From: Prochlorococcus sp. AG-402-P18 | Lineage (GTDB): Bacteria > Cyanobacteriota > Cyanobacteriia > PCC-6307 > Cyanobiaceae | Reading direction: 5' to 3' | NCBI GenBank assembly: GCA_003216275.1 | Contig: QCJC01000002.1 | Span: 1 to 64,000, forward strand | Length of the DNA stretch: 64,000 nt | Part shown: piece by piece, positions 8,146-18,687 of the stretch | Layout: every line of letters begins with the position of its first letter | How positions within the stretch are numbered: the first letter of the stretch is position 1 | Notes under the pieces: generated by a model | Seen by the model: only the letters and a program-made list of their open reading frames with translations | Told to the model about the DNA's origin: nothing | Database searches by the model: none | Position numbers and translations under genes: made by a program

Positions 8146-9921
8146 CTAATCTGTTGTTAATTTACTCAGATTTTGGATGCCTACCATTTGTGCATTACTC
8201 TTCCCAGGTGGAACCATTGGGTAACAGTTTTCATCTTTTCTGACATTTACGTTCACAAGAGCCGGACCATTATTCGTTAAGGCTTTCTTAAGTTGAGGTA
8301 TTAAATCATCTCTTTCAGAAATCACAAAACCTTTAATTCCAAAAGCACGCGACAATGAAATGAAATCAGGTTCTCCAACTGACATATTAGAAGCTGAATA
8401 TCTTTCATCGTAAAAGCTTTCTTGCCATTGCCTAACCATTCCTTGCCAATGATTATTTATAATAATTACTTTTAAATTTAAATTATATTGAGCAATAGTT
8501 CCAAGCTCTTGTATGTTCATGAGAATACTTGCATCTCCAGCAATACAAATCACTTGTTCTTCAGGCAAAGCGACTTTAACCCCCATTGCTGCAGGCATGC
8601 CAAAACCCATAGTCCCAAGACCGGCACTACTAATCCATTGCCTGGGTCCATTTAATAAATACTGAGCTGCCCACATCTGGTGTTGACCAACATCAGTTGT
8701 AATATATGCATCTTGAGCCAAATCCCTCAATGCAATTAATACTTCCTGTGGATAGATTTCTCCTTCTTTTGGTGGAGTCGTCAAAGGAAAGTCTTTTTTC
8801 CAGTTTTTAATTTTTGTAAGCCAATTAGAAGTTTTCGGAGTGTTTTTTCTTTGATTACTTAGATCTAATAATTTAACAAGACTAATTCCAACATCACCTA
8901 ATACAGAGACTTCAACAATTCTATTCTTATTTATTTCTGCTGGGTCAATCTCAAAATGAATTACTTTAGCTTTAGGAGCAAAAGTGTCCAATTTGCCAGT
9001 AACTCTGTCATCAAATCTTGCTCCAATTGCAATTAATAAATCACATTCAGTTACTGCAAAATTTGCATAAGCTGTTCCATGCATCCCAAGCATTCCAACT
9101 GATAGAGGATCGCGTTCATCAAAAGCTCCCTTACCCATCAAAGTTGTAGTTACTGGGATTTGATATCTGTTTGCAATCGCAGCTAGAGTTTCATGTGCTC
9201 CTGATGAAATAACACCTCCACCCACATAAAGGAGTGGTTTATTAGCCTTTTCAATTAAATCTAAAGCTTCACTAATGGTTTCATGTTCTGGAGCAAAAGG
9301 CAGTTCAAATCCAGGAGGTTTTATTGAACCTGGCTCAATCGGCTGATATTCAAATAATTCTTGTCCAACATCTTTTGGTATATCAATCAAGACAGGTCCT
9401 GGTCTGCCTGATGAAGCTATAAGAAAGGCCTGTGCTACAACTTTTGAGATTTCAGCTGGATCTCTCACTACCCATGAATGCTTAACTATTGGAAGTGTTA
9501 TGCCAAATATATCTGTCTCTTGAAATGCATCGGTGCCAATAGCAGGTCTTGGAACCTGACCTGTAATGACAACAAGAGGGACTGAGTCCATTTGAGCAGT
9601 TGCAATCCCAGTGACCAAATTTGTAGCACCAGGTCCTGAGGTGCCAAAACAAACACCAACTCTCCCAGTCGCCCTTGCGAAGCCGTCTGCCGCATGAGTA
9701 CCTCCCTGTTCATGTCTAACAAGAATATGTTTCAACCAACCTTCTTTCTCTGCTTTAAAAACTGCATCATAAATGGGAAGAATCGCACCACCTGGATAAC
9801 CAAAAATAGTATCTACTCCATGTCTTCGAAGAGAATCCATTAGAGCATCAGCTCCAGACATCTCATCTTGAGTTTGTGTTCCTGAATCACCTATATCATT
9901 AGGCGTAGAGGTCAGGGTCAC
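8146..9921 (-). CDS. ilvB: Acetolactate synthase large subunit
   Basis: Thiamine-diphosphate enzyme that joins two pyruvates, the first committed step of valine and leucine synthesis (and of isoleucine with 2-oxobutyrate). The 591 residues show YPGGAILPIYD, the catalytic Glu in RHEQGGTHAADG, the central FAD-binding-type domain, and the TPP-binding motif GDASILMNIQEL through NNHWQGMVRQWQ. The N-terminal extension of about 20 residues, before MSGADALMDSL, is low complexity. The small regulatory subunit gene (ilvN/ilvH) is not in the window. Confidence 0.96.
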   Translation of the reverse strand: MTLTSTPNDIGDSGTQTQDEMSGADALMDSLRRHGVDTIFGYPGGAILPIYDAVFKAEKEGWLKHILVRHEQGGTHAADGFARATGRVGVCFGTSGPGATNLVTGIATAQMDSVPLVVITGQVPRPAIGTDAFQETDIFGITLPIVKHSWVVRDPAEISKVVAQAFLIASSGRPGPVLIDIPKDVGQELFEYQPIEPGSIKPPGFELPFAPEHETISEALDLIEKANKPLLYVGGGVISSGAHETLAAIANRYQIPVTTTLMGKGAFDERDPLSVGMLGMHGTAYANFAVTECDLLIAIGARFDDRVTGKLDTFAPKAKVIHFEIDPAEINKNRIVEVSVLGDVGISLVKLLDLSNQRKNTPKTSNWLTKIKNWKKDFPLTTPPKEGEIYPQEVLIALRDLAQDAYITTDVGQHQMWAAQYLLNGPRQWISSAGLGTMGFGMPAAMGVKVALPEEQVICIAGDASILMNIQELGTIAQYNLNLKVIIINNHWQGMVRQWQESFYDERYSASNMSVGEPDFISLSRAFGIKGFVISERDDLIPQLKKALTNNGPALVNVNVRKDENCYPMVPPGKSNAQMVGIQNLSKLTTD

Positions 9922-10071
9922 GGCAGAAAAAAATCTAAACCAACAATAAATCCTAGTATGCTTATTTTCAATTATTCTAAATTAAAAAAAGAAACATTTA
10001 ATTAAATCGGTTTATCCTTTAAAGACAAATAATTGGCAATTTAATTAATAACTAGAGATATTTTTCTTTAT

Positions 10072-11247
10072 TTACAACAAACCTATTTGATGTAAAGGTC
10101 CATTACCAATTATCAATTCCATCACAAACCCAAGAAAAACTATCATTGCAACTCTGCCATTCCAAACCTCAGAGCTATTGTTCCATCCCCATTGCCATTT
10201 CTCTTGTGGATAAAGTTTTACTCTTTCAGGCAATTTTGAAGCTTCTTCCAAGCTAATACCATCGCTTTTTAGACAAGTAGAAACAAGGTCAGCAAGTCCT
10301 TCAATAAACAATGGATAAGTATCAAGTGCTGGAACTCTTTTGAAATTGATAATTCCATTAGTGTTAGCAATTTCTTTATATTCAATATCAATCTCTTGAA
10401 GAGTCTCAATATGCTCACTCACAAAACTAATTGGAACTACTACAAGTTCCTTCACACCTGATTGTCCAAGTTTTTCTAAGATTTCTTCAGTGTATGGTTT
10501 TAGCCATTCTTCTGGACCTACTCTACTTTGATAGGCAAGAGAGAATGGATTACTAAATCCGAGCGAACTTTCAAGTTGATCAATAATCAGCAGAGAACAA
10601 TTTTGTATTTGATCTTGATAAGGATCTCCTGCTTCCTCCACATAACTTTTAGGGACGCCATGTGCCGTAAAAAAAACATGCGCATTTTCAGGTTTTTCAC
10701 AAGCTAAAATTTGACACTTGATCAATTCAGCCATAGAAGTTACATAAGCTGGATGATCAAACCAATTGCGAATACATCGTATTGATAGTTTTGCAAATTC
10801 AGAGTCATTATCTCTTAACCTTTTTAATTCCCTAAAACTTGATCCACTTGTGCTAATGGAGAAGTGGGGATAGAGCGGTAAAACAACAACTTCACTAATT
10901 CCATCAGCCTTTATATCAGCTACGGCTGACTCAGTAAAAGGATGCCAGTACCTCATTGCAACATATGTTGTTGCGTCAATGCCCAAATTCCTTAGATAGC
11001 TTTGGAGTTCTCTTGCTTGCTGTTCAGTAATACGCCGTAAAGGTGATCCACCACCTATTGATCTATATGCCTCTTGGGATTTACTGCTTCTCAATAAGCT
11101 AATCAACCAAGCTAAGGGTTTTTGAAAAGCACGAACTGGTAAACGAATTATCTCTGGATCCGAAAATAAATTGTATAAGAATGGTCCAACATCCTTAATC
11201 CTTTCAGGACCTCCAAGGTTTAATAAGAGGACACCAACCCGAGCCAT
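10072..11247 (-). CDS. hemH: Ferrochelatase with C-terminal chlorophyll-binding-type helix
   Basis: Inserts iron into protoporphyrin IX, the last step of heme synthesis, at the membrane. Residues 1 to about 320 are the chelatase: LLNLGGPE at the start, the catalytic His in [11 protein letters not shown], and [16 protein letters not shown]. The end carries a cyanobacterial extension with the chlorophyll a/b-binding (HLIP-like) motif EVWNGRVAM inside a membrane helix. Total length is 391 residues, as expected for the cyanobacterial form. The extension is known to affect ferrochelatase assembly and regulation. The gene is divergent from the recombinase gene with about 68 bases between them. Confidence 0.97.
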   Translation of the reverse strand: MARVGVLLLNLGGPERIKDVGPFLYNLFSDPEIIRLPVRAFQKPLAWLISLLRSSKSQEAYRSIGGGSPLRRITEQQARELQSYLRNLGIDATTYVAMRYWHPFTESAVADIKADGISEVVVLPLYPHFSISTSGSSFRELKRLRDNDSEFAKLSIRCIRNWFDHPAYVTSMAELIKCQILACEKPENAHVFFTAHGVPKSYVEEAGDPYQDQIQNCSLLIIDQLESSLGFSNPFSLAYQSRVGPEEWLKPYTEEILEKLGQSGVKELVVVPISFVSEHIETLQEIDIEYKEIANTNGIINFKRVPALDTYPLFIEGLADLVSTCLKSDGISLEEASKLPERVKLYPQEKWQWGWNNSSEVWNGRVAMIVFLGFVMELIIGNGPLHQIGLL

Positions 11248-11315
11248 TTTAGAAAGAACTCCTTATAAAAGGTTATATAAACCCTTATCAAGGTAAAGCT
11301 AGCTAAATTTACAGG

Positions 11316-12491
11316 ATGATGGACGAGAATCAAAAGCTATTAAATATCAATAGAGACTTAGCGTCAAAGGGAATAAAGCTAAGAATTGAGAAAAGAGGTA
11401 ATAATTTAAACATTCGAGGACCTTTACCTGATAAAAAATCTCCCAATCTTTCCAAAGTTCAAAGAATAAGTCTTAAACTCCCATACAGTAACAATGGTCT
11501 AGAAGAAGCTAAAAAAGCTCTTGAACTCATTGTCTTTCAAATCAAAAAAAGTCAATTTTGCTGGTCTTACTGGATAAAAGAAAAGAACAACTCATCGAAT
11601 CAAATTCAAAATTCTAATTTAGATGCTGAAATAGAGCGCTTTAAAAAAAAATTTTTTTCAGACACATCAAGAAGCAAATCACCTGCAAGCAAGATCAGTA
11701 CATGGCAGTCTGCATATAAACCATATATAAACAGATTAATTAGATTTAGCACTAAATCTAATCTAAAATTAAGCGAAGAACTGTTACTTAAAATCCTTTT
11801 AAGTTATAAAGAAAATTCTCGAAGCAGACAGCAATGCGGTATTGCTTTAAGCGCTTTAGCTAGACACCTTGGTTTAGAACTTCCTGAAAGCTGGAAACGA
11901 CTTCAAAGTGGCTATGGAATACACCAATCTAATTTTAGAGAATTGCCCAGTGATGAAGAAATTATAAACAGCTTTAAATTAATACCTAATACAAAATGGA
12001 GATTTGTTTTCGGATTAATGGCAACTTATGGATTAAGAAATCATGAGGTTTTTTTTAGTGATTTATCTTGCCTAAAAAAAGGTGGGGACAAAATATTAAG
12101 AGTTTTCCCTAAAACGAAGACAGGTGAACATCAGGTGTGGCCTTTTCATCCAGAATGGATTAATTTATTCGAACTTGATAATATTACTGATACTTCTAAT
12201 TTACTCCCAAGCATCAAAACAGATTTAAGATATACAACTCTTCAACATATTGGTAGAAGAGTATCTGAACAATTTCGAAGATATAAAATATCTTTTACTC
12301 CCTATGACTTAAGACATGCCTGGGCAGTAAGGACAATTTTAATAGGTCTTCCGAATACTGTAGCAGCAAAAATGATGGGGCACTCAGTATCCATACACAC
12401 AAAAACCTACCATCATTGGATAACAAGAAGAGATCAACAACTCGCTGTAGATAGTGCGCTATCTAGAGGAAAAAATCAACTAAATGAATAA
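11316..12491 (+). CDS. Tyrosine-type site-specific recombinase (phage integrase family)
   Basis: 391 residues. The N-terminal third is basic and may bind DNA, about residues 110-200 look like a SAM-like core-binding domain, and the catalytic domain follows. Visible active-site residues are Arg241 (YGLRNHE), Lys near 268 (KTKTG), Arg333 (DLRHAW), His356 (MMGHS) and the nucleophile Tyr365 (TYHHW). The His of the usual HxxR is Tyr330 here (YDLR), a change seen in some integrases. No att site, phage gene or tRNA lies nearby, and the base composition matches its neighbours, so it looks resident rather than mobile. It could be a Xer-like resolvase; no dif-like site was found here. Confidence 0.85.
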   Translation: MMDENQKLLNINRDLASKGIKLRIEKRGNNLNIRGPLPDKKSPNLSKVQRISLKLPYSNNGLEEAKKALELIVFQIKKSQFCWSYWIKEKNNSSNQIQNSNLDAEIERFKKKFFSDTSRSKSPASKISTWQSAYKPYINRLIRFSTKSNLKLSEELLLKILLSYKENSRSRQQCGIALSALARHLGLELPESWKRLQSGYGIHQSNFRELPSDEEIINSFKLIPNTKWRFVFGLMATYGLRNHEVFFSDLSCLKKGGDKILRVFPKTKTGEHQVWPFHPEWINLFELDNITDTSNLLPSIKTDLRYTTLQHIGRRVSEQFRRYKISFTPYDLRHAWAVRTILIGLPNTVAAKMMGHSVSIHTKTYHHWITRRDQQLAVDSALSRGKNQLNE

Positions 12492-12561
12492 TTAATATTT
12501 ATAGCAATCTTAAGAATATTAATTACTCTTTGTTTAACTTATTTTGTTTTAATCAAAGAAA

Positions 12562-13254
12562 ATGAATCAAGAGATTCCTAAAGGAAAGTCAAACCTTAAT
12601 AACCTCGATAAAAGTGCAAAGGCAATAGGTATGGGAGGTAATTTGATACCAAATATTACTAATGAAAAATATCGACAAAGGATGGAAAAAAGGAGAGAAG
12701 TACAAAAACAAAGGTTAAAAGAAAGGGATAAAGAAAAAGGTCTTATTATAATCAATACCGGTCAAGGGAAAGGAAAGACAACAGCTGCTTTAGGAATGGG
12801 AATTAGAGCCTTAGGACATAAACACAAAGTTGCAATAATTCAATTCATCAAAGGTGGATGGGAACCAGGTGAATCATTATCCTTAAGAAGTTTTGGAGAT
12901 CAAATAAAATTTCATGCTTATGGTGAGGGCTTTACATGGGAAACACAAGATAGAAATAAAGATCAAAATTTAGTCAAATTAAGCTGGGGAAAAGCTCTCG
13001 ATTACCTTAAAGATCCAACATATAAACTGATAATCCTAGACGAGGTTCTTATTGCGATAAAACTTGGCTATATTGATGAAGATGAAATTATTAAAGGTAT
13101 AAATTCTCGACCTGATCTCACACATGTAGTCTTAACTGGAAGAGGTGCATCAAAAAAATTGATCGAATCTGCTGATCTCGTGACTGAAATGAAATTAATT
13201 CGCCATCCTTTTAGAGAGCAAGGAATTAAAGCACAAGAAGGAATTGAATATTAA
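12562..13254 (+). CDS. cobO: Cob(I)alamin adenosyltransferase (CobA/CobO type)
   Basis: Transfers adenosyl from ATP to cobalt in corrinoids, making adenosylcobalamin forms. NTGQGKGKTTAALG is the family's P-loop (reverse-oriented nucleotide binding), then QFIKGGWEPGE, DEVLIAIKLGYID and VLTGRGA. At 230 residues it has a longer basic N-terminus than the E. coli BtuR protein, as in other cyanobacteria. It fits with cobK at 31 kb as part of the B12 pathway. The recombinase gene ends 70 bases upstream; pyrH starts about 100 bases downstream. Confidence 0.94.
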   Translation: MNQEIPKGKSNLNNLDKSAKAIGMGGNLIPNITNEKYRQRMEKRREVQKQRLKERDKEKGLIIINTGQGKGKTTAALGMGIRALGHKHKVAIIQFIKGGWEPGESLSLRSFGDQIKFHAYGEGFTWETQDRNKDQNLVKLSWGKALDYLKDPTYKLIILDEVLIAIKLGYIDEDEIIKGINSRPDLTHVVLTGRGASKKLIESADLVTEMKLIRHPFREQGIKAQEGIEY

Positions 13255-13350
13255 TATATCCTCCAGAAATATTTCCATCGCAAGGGATCCAATACAGATT
13301 TAAGGACGTTCTCTCAGGACTTGCTACTGTCAATTTGATATTAATTTTTA

Positions 13351-14064
13351 ATGGCATACTCTAGAGCACTCATAAAACTCAGTGGTGAAGCTCTTATGGG
13401 AGAAAAACCTTATGGGATTGATCCAGAAATTGTTCAATCTATTGCCAAAGATGTTTCGAAAGTAGTTGAAAGTGGCACTCAAATTGCAATCGTTGTCGGA
13501 GGTGGAAATATCTTTAGAGGATTAAAAGGATCAGCTGCTGGAATGGATAGAGCCACGGCTGACTATGTAGGGATGCTAGCTACGGTAATGAATGCCATTA
13601 CGCTTCAAGATGGTTTAGAAAGAGCCGGAGTGCCTACTAGAGTCCAATCAGCTATTGATATGCAACAGATTGCAGAACCTTATATAAGGAGAAGAGCTAT
13701 CAGGCATTTAGAGAAAGGGAGAGTGGTTGTTTTTGGAGGAGGATGTGGCAATCCTTTTTTTACAACAGATACCACTGCTGCCCTTAGAGCTGCCGAAATA
13801 AATGCTGAGGTTGTCTTCAAAGCAACTAAAGTTGATGGCGTTTACGATCGGGATCCCAAAAAATTCCCTAATGCTATCAAATACGACAATCTTACTTTTC
13901 AGGAGGTGTTAACCAATGAAATAGGTGTAATGGACAGCACTGCTATTGCCCTTTGCAAAGACAATAAAATTCCAATAGTTGTTTTTAATATTTTTCAACC
14001 TGGGAATATAGCAAAGGCTATTTCGGGAGAGTCAATTGGTTCAAGAATATCTAATTCAAGTTGA
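13351..14064 (+). CDS. pyrH: UMP kinase
   Basis: Phosphorylates UMP to UDP with ATP; bacterial hexameric type of the amino-acid kinase fold. The 237 residues show [39 protein letters not shown] and [12 protein letters not shown], all standard. It is followed by frr after 55 bases, the classical pyrH-frr pairing in bacteria. Confidence 0.97.
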   Translation: MAYSRALIKLSGEALMGEKPYGIDPEIVQSIAKDVSKVVESGTQIAIVVGGGNIFRGLKGSAAGMDRATADYVGMLATVMNAITLQDGLERAGVPTRVQSAIDMQQIAEPYIRRRAIRHLEKGRVVVFGGGCGNPFFTTDTTAALRAAEINAEVVFKATKVDGVYDRDPKKFPNAIKYDNLTFQEVLTNEIGVMDSTAIALCKDNKIPIVVFNIFQPGNIAKAISGESIGSRISNSS

Positions 14065-14119
14065 TATTCGGAATTCTTAATCTAGCAAATCACCAATCAC
14101 GACATAACTTTACTCAAAA

Positions 14120-14668
14120 ATGTCAAACCAAGAACTAAAATCCACAATGAGCAAATCTGTTGAAGCAGCTCAGAGGAATTTCAATACTATCAGAACAGGA
14201 AGAGCCAATACATCTTTACTAGATAGAATCACAGTCGAATATTATGGAGTAGATACTCCGTTAAAGTCGTTGGCCACTATCTCAACTCCTGATTCTCAAA
14301 CGATAGCAATTCAACCTTTTGACTTAGGTTCACTAGCCGCAATCGAGAAAGCAATTGGAACGAGTGATTTAGGTTTTACTCCCAATAATGATGGGAAAAT
14401 AATTCGCATAAATGTTCCACCTTTGACTGAGGAGCGTAGAAAAGAGTTTTGTAAGCTAGCTTCAAAGTATGCTGAAGAAGGAAAAGTTGCCTTAAGAAAT
14501 ATACGTCGAGATGCTATTGAGAAAGTCAAAAAGTCAGAAAGAGATGGTGATCTTTCCGAAGACCAAAGTAGAGACGAGCAGGAAAGTATTCAGAAAGAAA
14601 CCGATCACTTTATTAACGATATTGAAAAGAAGCTTTCTGAAAAAGAAGACGAAATTTTAAAAGTTTGA
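14120..14668 (+). CDS. frr: Ribosome recycling factor
   Basis: Splits the post-termination ribosome together with EF-G. The 182 residues are the normal length, with the signature [11 protein letters not shown], then [15 protein letters not shown] and the coiled-coil arms rich in Lys and Glu. Its TGA stop overlaps the TTG start of the following flavoprotein (TTGA), so translation is probably coupled. Confidence 0.97.
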   Translation: MSNQELKSTMSKSVEAAQRNFNTIRTGRANTSLLDRITVEYYGVDTPLKSLATISTPDSQTIAIQPFDLGSLAAIEKAIGTSDLGFTPNNDGKIIRINVPPLTEERRKEFCKLASKYAEEGKVALRNIRRDAIEKVKKSERDGDLSEDQSRDEQESIQKETDHFINDIEKKLSEKEDEILKV

Positions 14669-15795
14669 CGCTCATAGATGTTGCAATTATTGGAGGAGGA
14701 GCATCGGGCACTACAACAGCCTTTCATTTGGCAAATAAAGGTAAAAACATATGTATTCTCGAAAAGAATAATTACTCTTCTATGAGAATCTGCGGAGGTG
14801 GCATGTCTGCAGCAGTTCAAAATTGGTTCCCTTTTGAACTTAATCCAGTCATTGAGGAGGTAATAACAAATGTTGAATTCAGTTGGAACCTTGCCGACAA
14901 AGTTGTCGCTGAGCTTTCTGGCTCTTCTCCTTTTTGGATAGTTCAACGAGAAAATCTCGATTCATTTATATTAGATCAAGCAATAAATTCTGGCTGTAAA
15001 CTATTTACCAATTTTGATGTAGTCAAAATCAAAAAACACTCTAATGTTTGGAGGATAACAGCTCTTGATGGGAGACAAATAGAGTCAAAAGCAATTGTTA
15101 TAGCTGATGGATCCCAATCAAAATGGCCTGAGACTTTCGGCTTAGGTCCAAAGAAACCAAGTTATGCCTCTACATTCGCTGGAAGAGTAAAAAGAAAAGG
15201 AAACTTAAAGAGTAAAACTGCTAGATTCGAATTTGGTCTAGTCGATAATGGTTTTGCATGGGCATTTCCATTGAAAAATGAAGTGAATATTGGAATGGGA
15301 ACTTTTCTTAATAACAACAATTCAATACCTTCTAAGAAAATACTTACATCATTTCTTCCTGACTTAGGTTTTGATCCTTCTGAAATAATTGGTCAAGAAG
15401 CAAAGTTAAGAGTATGGAATGGCCATAATAATTTAAATGGAGAAGGGATTCTTTTAGTTGGAGATTCGGCCTCAATATGTGATCCTTTTTTGGCCGAGGG
15501 ATTAAGACCAGCTCTCATGAGTGGATATGAAGCAGCAAAAAACTTAAATGCCTGGCTAGATGGAAACATCAAGAATTTAGATGGATATTCAAAAACAATG
15601 AAGACTAATTGGGGAAATTCAATGGCTTGGGGTAAAAGAATCTCTCAAGTCTTTTATCGTTTTCCAAAAGTTGGCTATAAGCTTGGTGTAAAAAGATCTA
15701 CAGCTCCTAAGAGAATTGCAGAAATCTTATCCGGTAAGATTAGTTATGAGGATATTGCAAAAAGAGTTATTAATAGATTACTTTTTCAACGATAA
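14665..15795 (+). CDS. Geranylgeranyl-reductase-family FAD-dependent oxidoreductase
   Basis: 376 residues. [19 protein letters not shown] is the N-terminal FAD-binding Rossmann motif, followed by the FAD-linked [19 protein letters not shown] near residue 270. CGGGMS lies where this family binds substrate. The family includes ChlP, which reduces the geranylgeranyl tail of chlorophyll and tocopherol precursors, but the true ChlP is usually longer and more conserved, so the substrate is open. The TTG start at 14665 is fixed by the Rossmann strand just after it and by the overlap with the frr stop. It ends 3 bases before the convergent tal. Confidence 0.85.
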   Translation: MTLIDVAIIGGGASGTTTAFHLANKGKNICILEKNNYSSMRICGGGMSAAVQNWFPFELNPVIEEVITNVEFSWNLADKVVAELSGSSPFWIVQRENLDSFILDQAINSGCKLFTNFDVVKIKKHSNVWRITALDGRQIESKAIVIADGSQSKWPETFGLGPKKPSYASTFAGRVKRKGNLKSKTARFEFGLVDNGFAWAFPLKNEVNIGMGTFLNNNNSIPSKKILTSFLPDLGFDPSEIIGQEAKLRVWNGHNNLNGEGILLVGDSASICDPFLAEGLRPALMSGYEAAKNLNAWLDGNIKNLDGYSKTMKTNWGNSMAWGKRISQVFYRFPKVGYKLGVKRSTAPKRIAEILSGKISYEDIAKRVINRLLFQR

Positions 15796-15798
15796 AAC

Positions 15799-16797
15799 TT
15801 ATAAAGCTATAGCAATACCTGCTTCAATCAATTGAATTCTTTCACTCAATTGATTCTCTAATTTATCAATGGCTTGGCTGAAGCCATTAATTCCCTCATT
15901 CAGTTTTTCTGTAGCCATTTTATCACCCGCCATCATTAGATCGAAAGATGTTTGATCTAAATGAATCATCTCATCAACAACTAAGGGTTCTTGTTCATTT
16001 AGTTTAATTGGTAAATCAGCATAAGTTTCATCAAGTTTCTGAAGTAACTTAGGGGAAATTGTCAATAAATCACATCCAGCAAGCTCAGTTATTTCTTCAA
16101 TATTTCTAAAACTTGCTCCCATCACCTCAGTCTTATAACCATTTGATTTAAAATAGTTGAATATTTTAGTTACAGAAACAACCCCAGGATCTTCACTTCC
16201 TGGATAAGAATCTCTTCCTGAAGCGGCTTTATACCAGTCTAAAATTCTACCAACAAATGGAGAGATAAGAGTTACCCCTGCATCTGCACATGCAACAGCC
16301 TGATAGAAATTAAACAACAAAGTTAGATTGCAATGGATGTTCTCTTTTTCAAGGACTTCAGCAGCTTTTATACCTTCCCATGTAGAAGCTATTTTTATTA
16401 AAACGCGATCATTTGATATGCCAGATTGATTGTATTTAGAAATTATTTTTCTAGCTTTTGAAATAGTGGCTTCAGTATCAAAGCTAAGTCTCGCATCAAC
16501 TTCAGTAGATACACGGCCAGGAATTAATTTCAAAATCTCCTTGCCAAAAACAACACATAGTTCATCCAAAGCTTCTTTAACTACATCATTATTCGAAGCC
16601 TTGGCTCCTAACATTTTTCTTGAAGTAATAAGTGCTTTATCAATTAGATTTTGATAGGCAGGTATTTGTGCTGCCGCCAGAATCAAAGAAGGATTTGTTG
16701 TGGCGTCTCTAGGATGAAATTTTTTTATTGCTTCAAGGTCACCAGTATCTGCTACCACCACAGTCATTGAAGATAACTGTTTAAGAAGGGATTCCAT
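15799..16797 (-). CDS. tal: Transaldolase
   Basis: Transfers a dihydroxyacetone unit between sugar phosphates in the pentose phosphate pathway, important for night-time carbon use in cyanobacteria. 332 residues of TalB type: [25 protein letters not shown], the Schiff-base Lys in RVLIKIAST, then CNLTLLF and [10 protein letters not shown]. The gene stands alone, convergent with the flavoprotein on one side and 92 bases from ftsI on the other. Confidence 0.96.
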   Translation of the reverse strand: MESLLKQLSSMTVVVADTGDLEAIKKFHPRDATTNPSLILAAAQIPAYQNLIDKALITSRKMLGAKASNNDVVKEALDELCVVFGKEILKLIPGRVSTEVDARLSFDTEATISKARKIISKYNQSGISNDRVLIKIASTWEGIKAAEVLEKENIHCNLTLLFNFYQAVACADAGVTLISPFVGRILDWYKAASGRDSYPGSEDPGVVSVTKIFNYFKSNGYKTEVMGASFRNIEEITELAGCDLLTISPKLLQKLDETYADLPIKLNEQEPLVVDEMIHLDQTSFDLMMAGDKMATEKLNEGINGFSQAIDKLENQLSERIQLIEAGIAIAL

Positions 16798-16889
16798 AAT
16801 AAAAAACGTCTTTCATGAGTTATACACTAGCCACATTTTTTATGAATTTCATCCTTTAATCAATAATTTAGGCAAACCTTAGCCATCTC

Positions 16890-18680
16890 TTAGCTTTTGG
16901 TTACCAAAAAATCTTCTCTATCAAGACTCGGAGGTATTTGTTCAATCACTAGTAATGTCTCAATAATTTTTTTTGCCACAGGAACTGCCACTGTTGAACC
17001 AAATGCAAATGGTTTTTGAGGTTCATCTACAACCACTAAAACAACAAATCGAGGGTCATCAATAGGAAGGCTGGCAACAAAGCTGCAAATTTTTGAATCA
17101 TAATTTTTACCATCTTGAGACTTTTGAGCAGTACCTGTTTTACCACCTATTCGATAACCCGGGACTGTAGCCTCAATACCACTTCCCTTCTCAACAACTG
17201 TCTCCATCCATCCAAGAACTGTCTTAGTCACTTCAGGAGACAATACCTGCTTCGATTCAGGGATAGGGTTTAAAAAGGATTGATAATCGCTTTTTAAACC
17301 TTTTGTTATGTGAGGAGTAACAAGTTTTCCTCCATTCGCGATCAATGCATGCAATTGAGCAAGCTTTAAAGGGGTAATAGAAAAACCTTGGCCAAATGAA
17401 GCAACAGCAGGCTCAATAGGTTGATTAACAAATATCTTCTTTGATTTTATATGGCCAGCAACCGCACCAGGAAGATCAGTATCAGGTACTTCATCTATAC
17501 CAAGTTCCTTTAACCATTTCCAATAGATATTTGGATTTAATTTCCTCATGATCTTGACCATGCCTACATTACTGGAGACTTGTAATACTTCAGCGAAATT
17601 CAATATCCCATTAGGGCTACGATCCCAATTAGAGAGTGGCCATCCTCCAACGGTAACCAGACCATCATCATTTATCTCACCATTTTTATCTATAACTTCT
17701 TCTTCCAAAGCTAATGCTAAGTTAATTGGCTTAAATGTAGAACCAGGTTCAAATAATTCTTGAACAGACCACTCTTTAAAGAGAGATGGTGAATATTCCC
17801 AATATTTATTTGGATCATAACTTGGGGTAGAAGCCAATGCCAAAAGTTCTCCAGTCTCAATGTTCATAACTATGACTACACCTTTTTTTGCATTCCACTC
17901 ATTTACTTGTTTAGTTATTTCCTTTATGGCTACTTCTTGTAGCCTTACGTCTAAAGTCAATTGCAAGTTCAATTGATCCTCATCAAATACACCCCTCTGA
18001 ACACCAATAGGCAATGGGGTTCCATCAGCTCCTTTCCTGAGTACACTTGTTTTCTCTAACCGTTTAAGCTTTTCATCTAGACTTAATTCAAGACCCGCCT
18101 GAGGTCTTCTATCTAGATCCAAAAAACCAATTACATTAGCAAAAAGTGAACCATGAGGATAAAGTCGTTGAGGATATGCTTCCAGATCAATACCACTAAT
18201 TCTTAGTTTTTTGAGTTGATTAGCCTTCTCTTGAGTTAATCCCTCTGCAAGTTTTACCCCAGAAGAGTAATTCCCAAATTCATTTAAAATTTCACTAACA
18301 CTTTTAGATAATAAAGGCGAAAGCAGTTTTGCAACTTCCACTGGCCTACGCACTGTCCCAAATGAATCGCCAGGAAAATTAAAATATCTTGGATGAGCCC
18401 AAAGATTAAAACGTCTCTCATCTATAGCTACAAGCTTTCCATTCCTATCTAAAATTGAGCGCCGTGTTCCAAGAGGATTCTTCTTCTCAGTTTGGACTTC
18501 ACGTGCTTTAGCCTTTAATTGTTCAGATTGAAATAACTGTAGCCAACCTACTCTAAAAAAAAGTCCACCAAGTCCAAGGCATAAGATGAGGAAAACAATT
18601 CTAAATCTATAATCTAAAAGAGGTGAAAGTGCTTTCACCTTAAAACTATTTCTTTTCTTTTTCGAATTAATATTTTTCAT
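16890..18680 (-). CDS. ftsI: Peptidoglycan transpeptidase FtsI (PBP3-like)
   Basis: Class B penicillin-binding protein that cross-links septal peptidoglycan. It has one N-terminal membrane helix (about residues 27-48), the dimerisation domain with RRSILDRNG, and the transpeptidase triad: SxxK in EPGSTFKP, SxN in SSNVGM, and KTG in GGKTGTAQ. The 596 residues are typical. The small membrane protein encoded 7 bases upstream on the same strand looks like its divisome partner FtsL, which supports a division role rather than elongation. Confidence 0.95.
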   Translation of the reverse strand: MKNINSKKKRNSFKVKALSPLLDYRFRIVFLILCLGLGGLFFRVGWLQLFQSEQLKAKAREVQTEKKNPLGTRRSILDRNGKLVAIDERRFNLWAHPRYFNFPGDSFGTVRRPVEVAKLLSPLLSKSVSEILNEFGNYSSGVKLAEGLTQEKANQLKKLRISGIDLEAYPQRLYPHGSLFANVIGFLDLDRRPQAGLELSLDEKLKRLEKTSVLRKGADGTPLPIGVQRGVFDEDQLNLQLTLDVRLQEVAIKEITKQVNEWNAKKGVVIVMNIETGELLALASTPSYDPNKYWEYSPSLFKEWSVQELFEPGSTFKPINLALALEEEVIDKNGEINDDGLVTVGGWPLSNWDRSPNGILNFAEVLQVSSNVGMVKIMRKLNPNIYWKWLKELGIDEVPDTDLPGAVAGHIKSKKIFVNQPIEPAVASFGQGFSITPLKLAQLHALIANGGKLVTPHITKGLKSDYQSFLNPIPESKQVLSPEVTKTVLGWMETVVEKGSGIEATVPGYRIGGKTGTAQKSQDGKNYDSKICSFVASLPIDDPRFVVLVVVDEPQKPFAFGSTVAVPVAKKIIETLLVIEQIPPSLDREDFLVTKS

Positions 18681-18687
18681 ACAGTTA

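Noticed and set aside
9498-9722. 74-residue ORF inside ilvB on the same strand
   Set aside because: It is a frame shadow of ilvB, with no ribosome site and no protein-like pattern.
11316-12491. Recombinase as sign of an integrated phage or island
   Set aside because: No repeats, att-like sites, tRNA or phage genes on either side; neighbours are core genes.
14605-14946. 113-residue ORF on the minus strand at the frr/flavoprotein junction
   Set aside because: Antisense to two well-supported genes, with Cys/Ser-rich random sequence.
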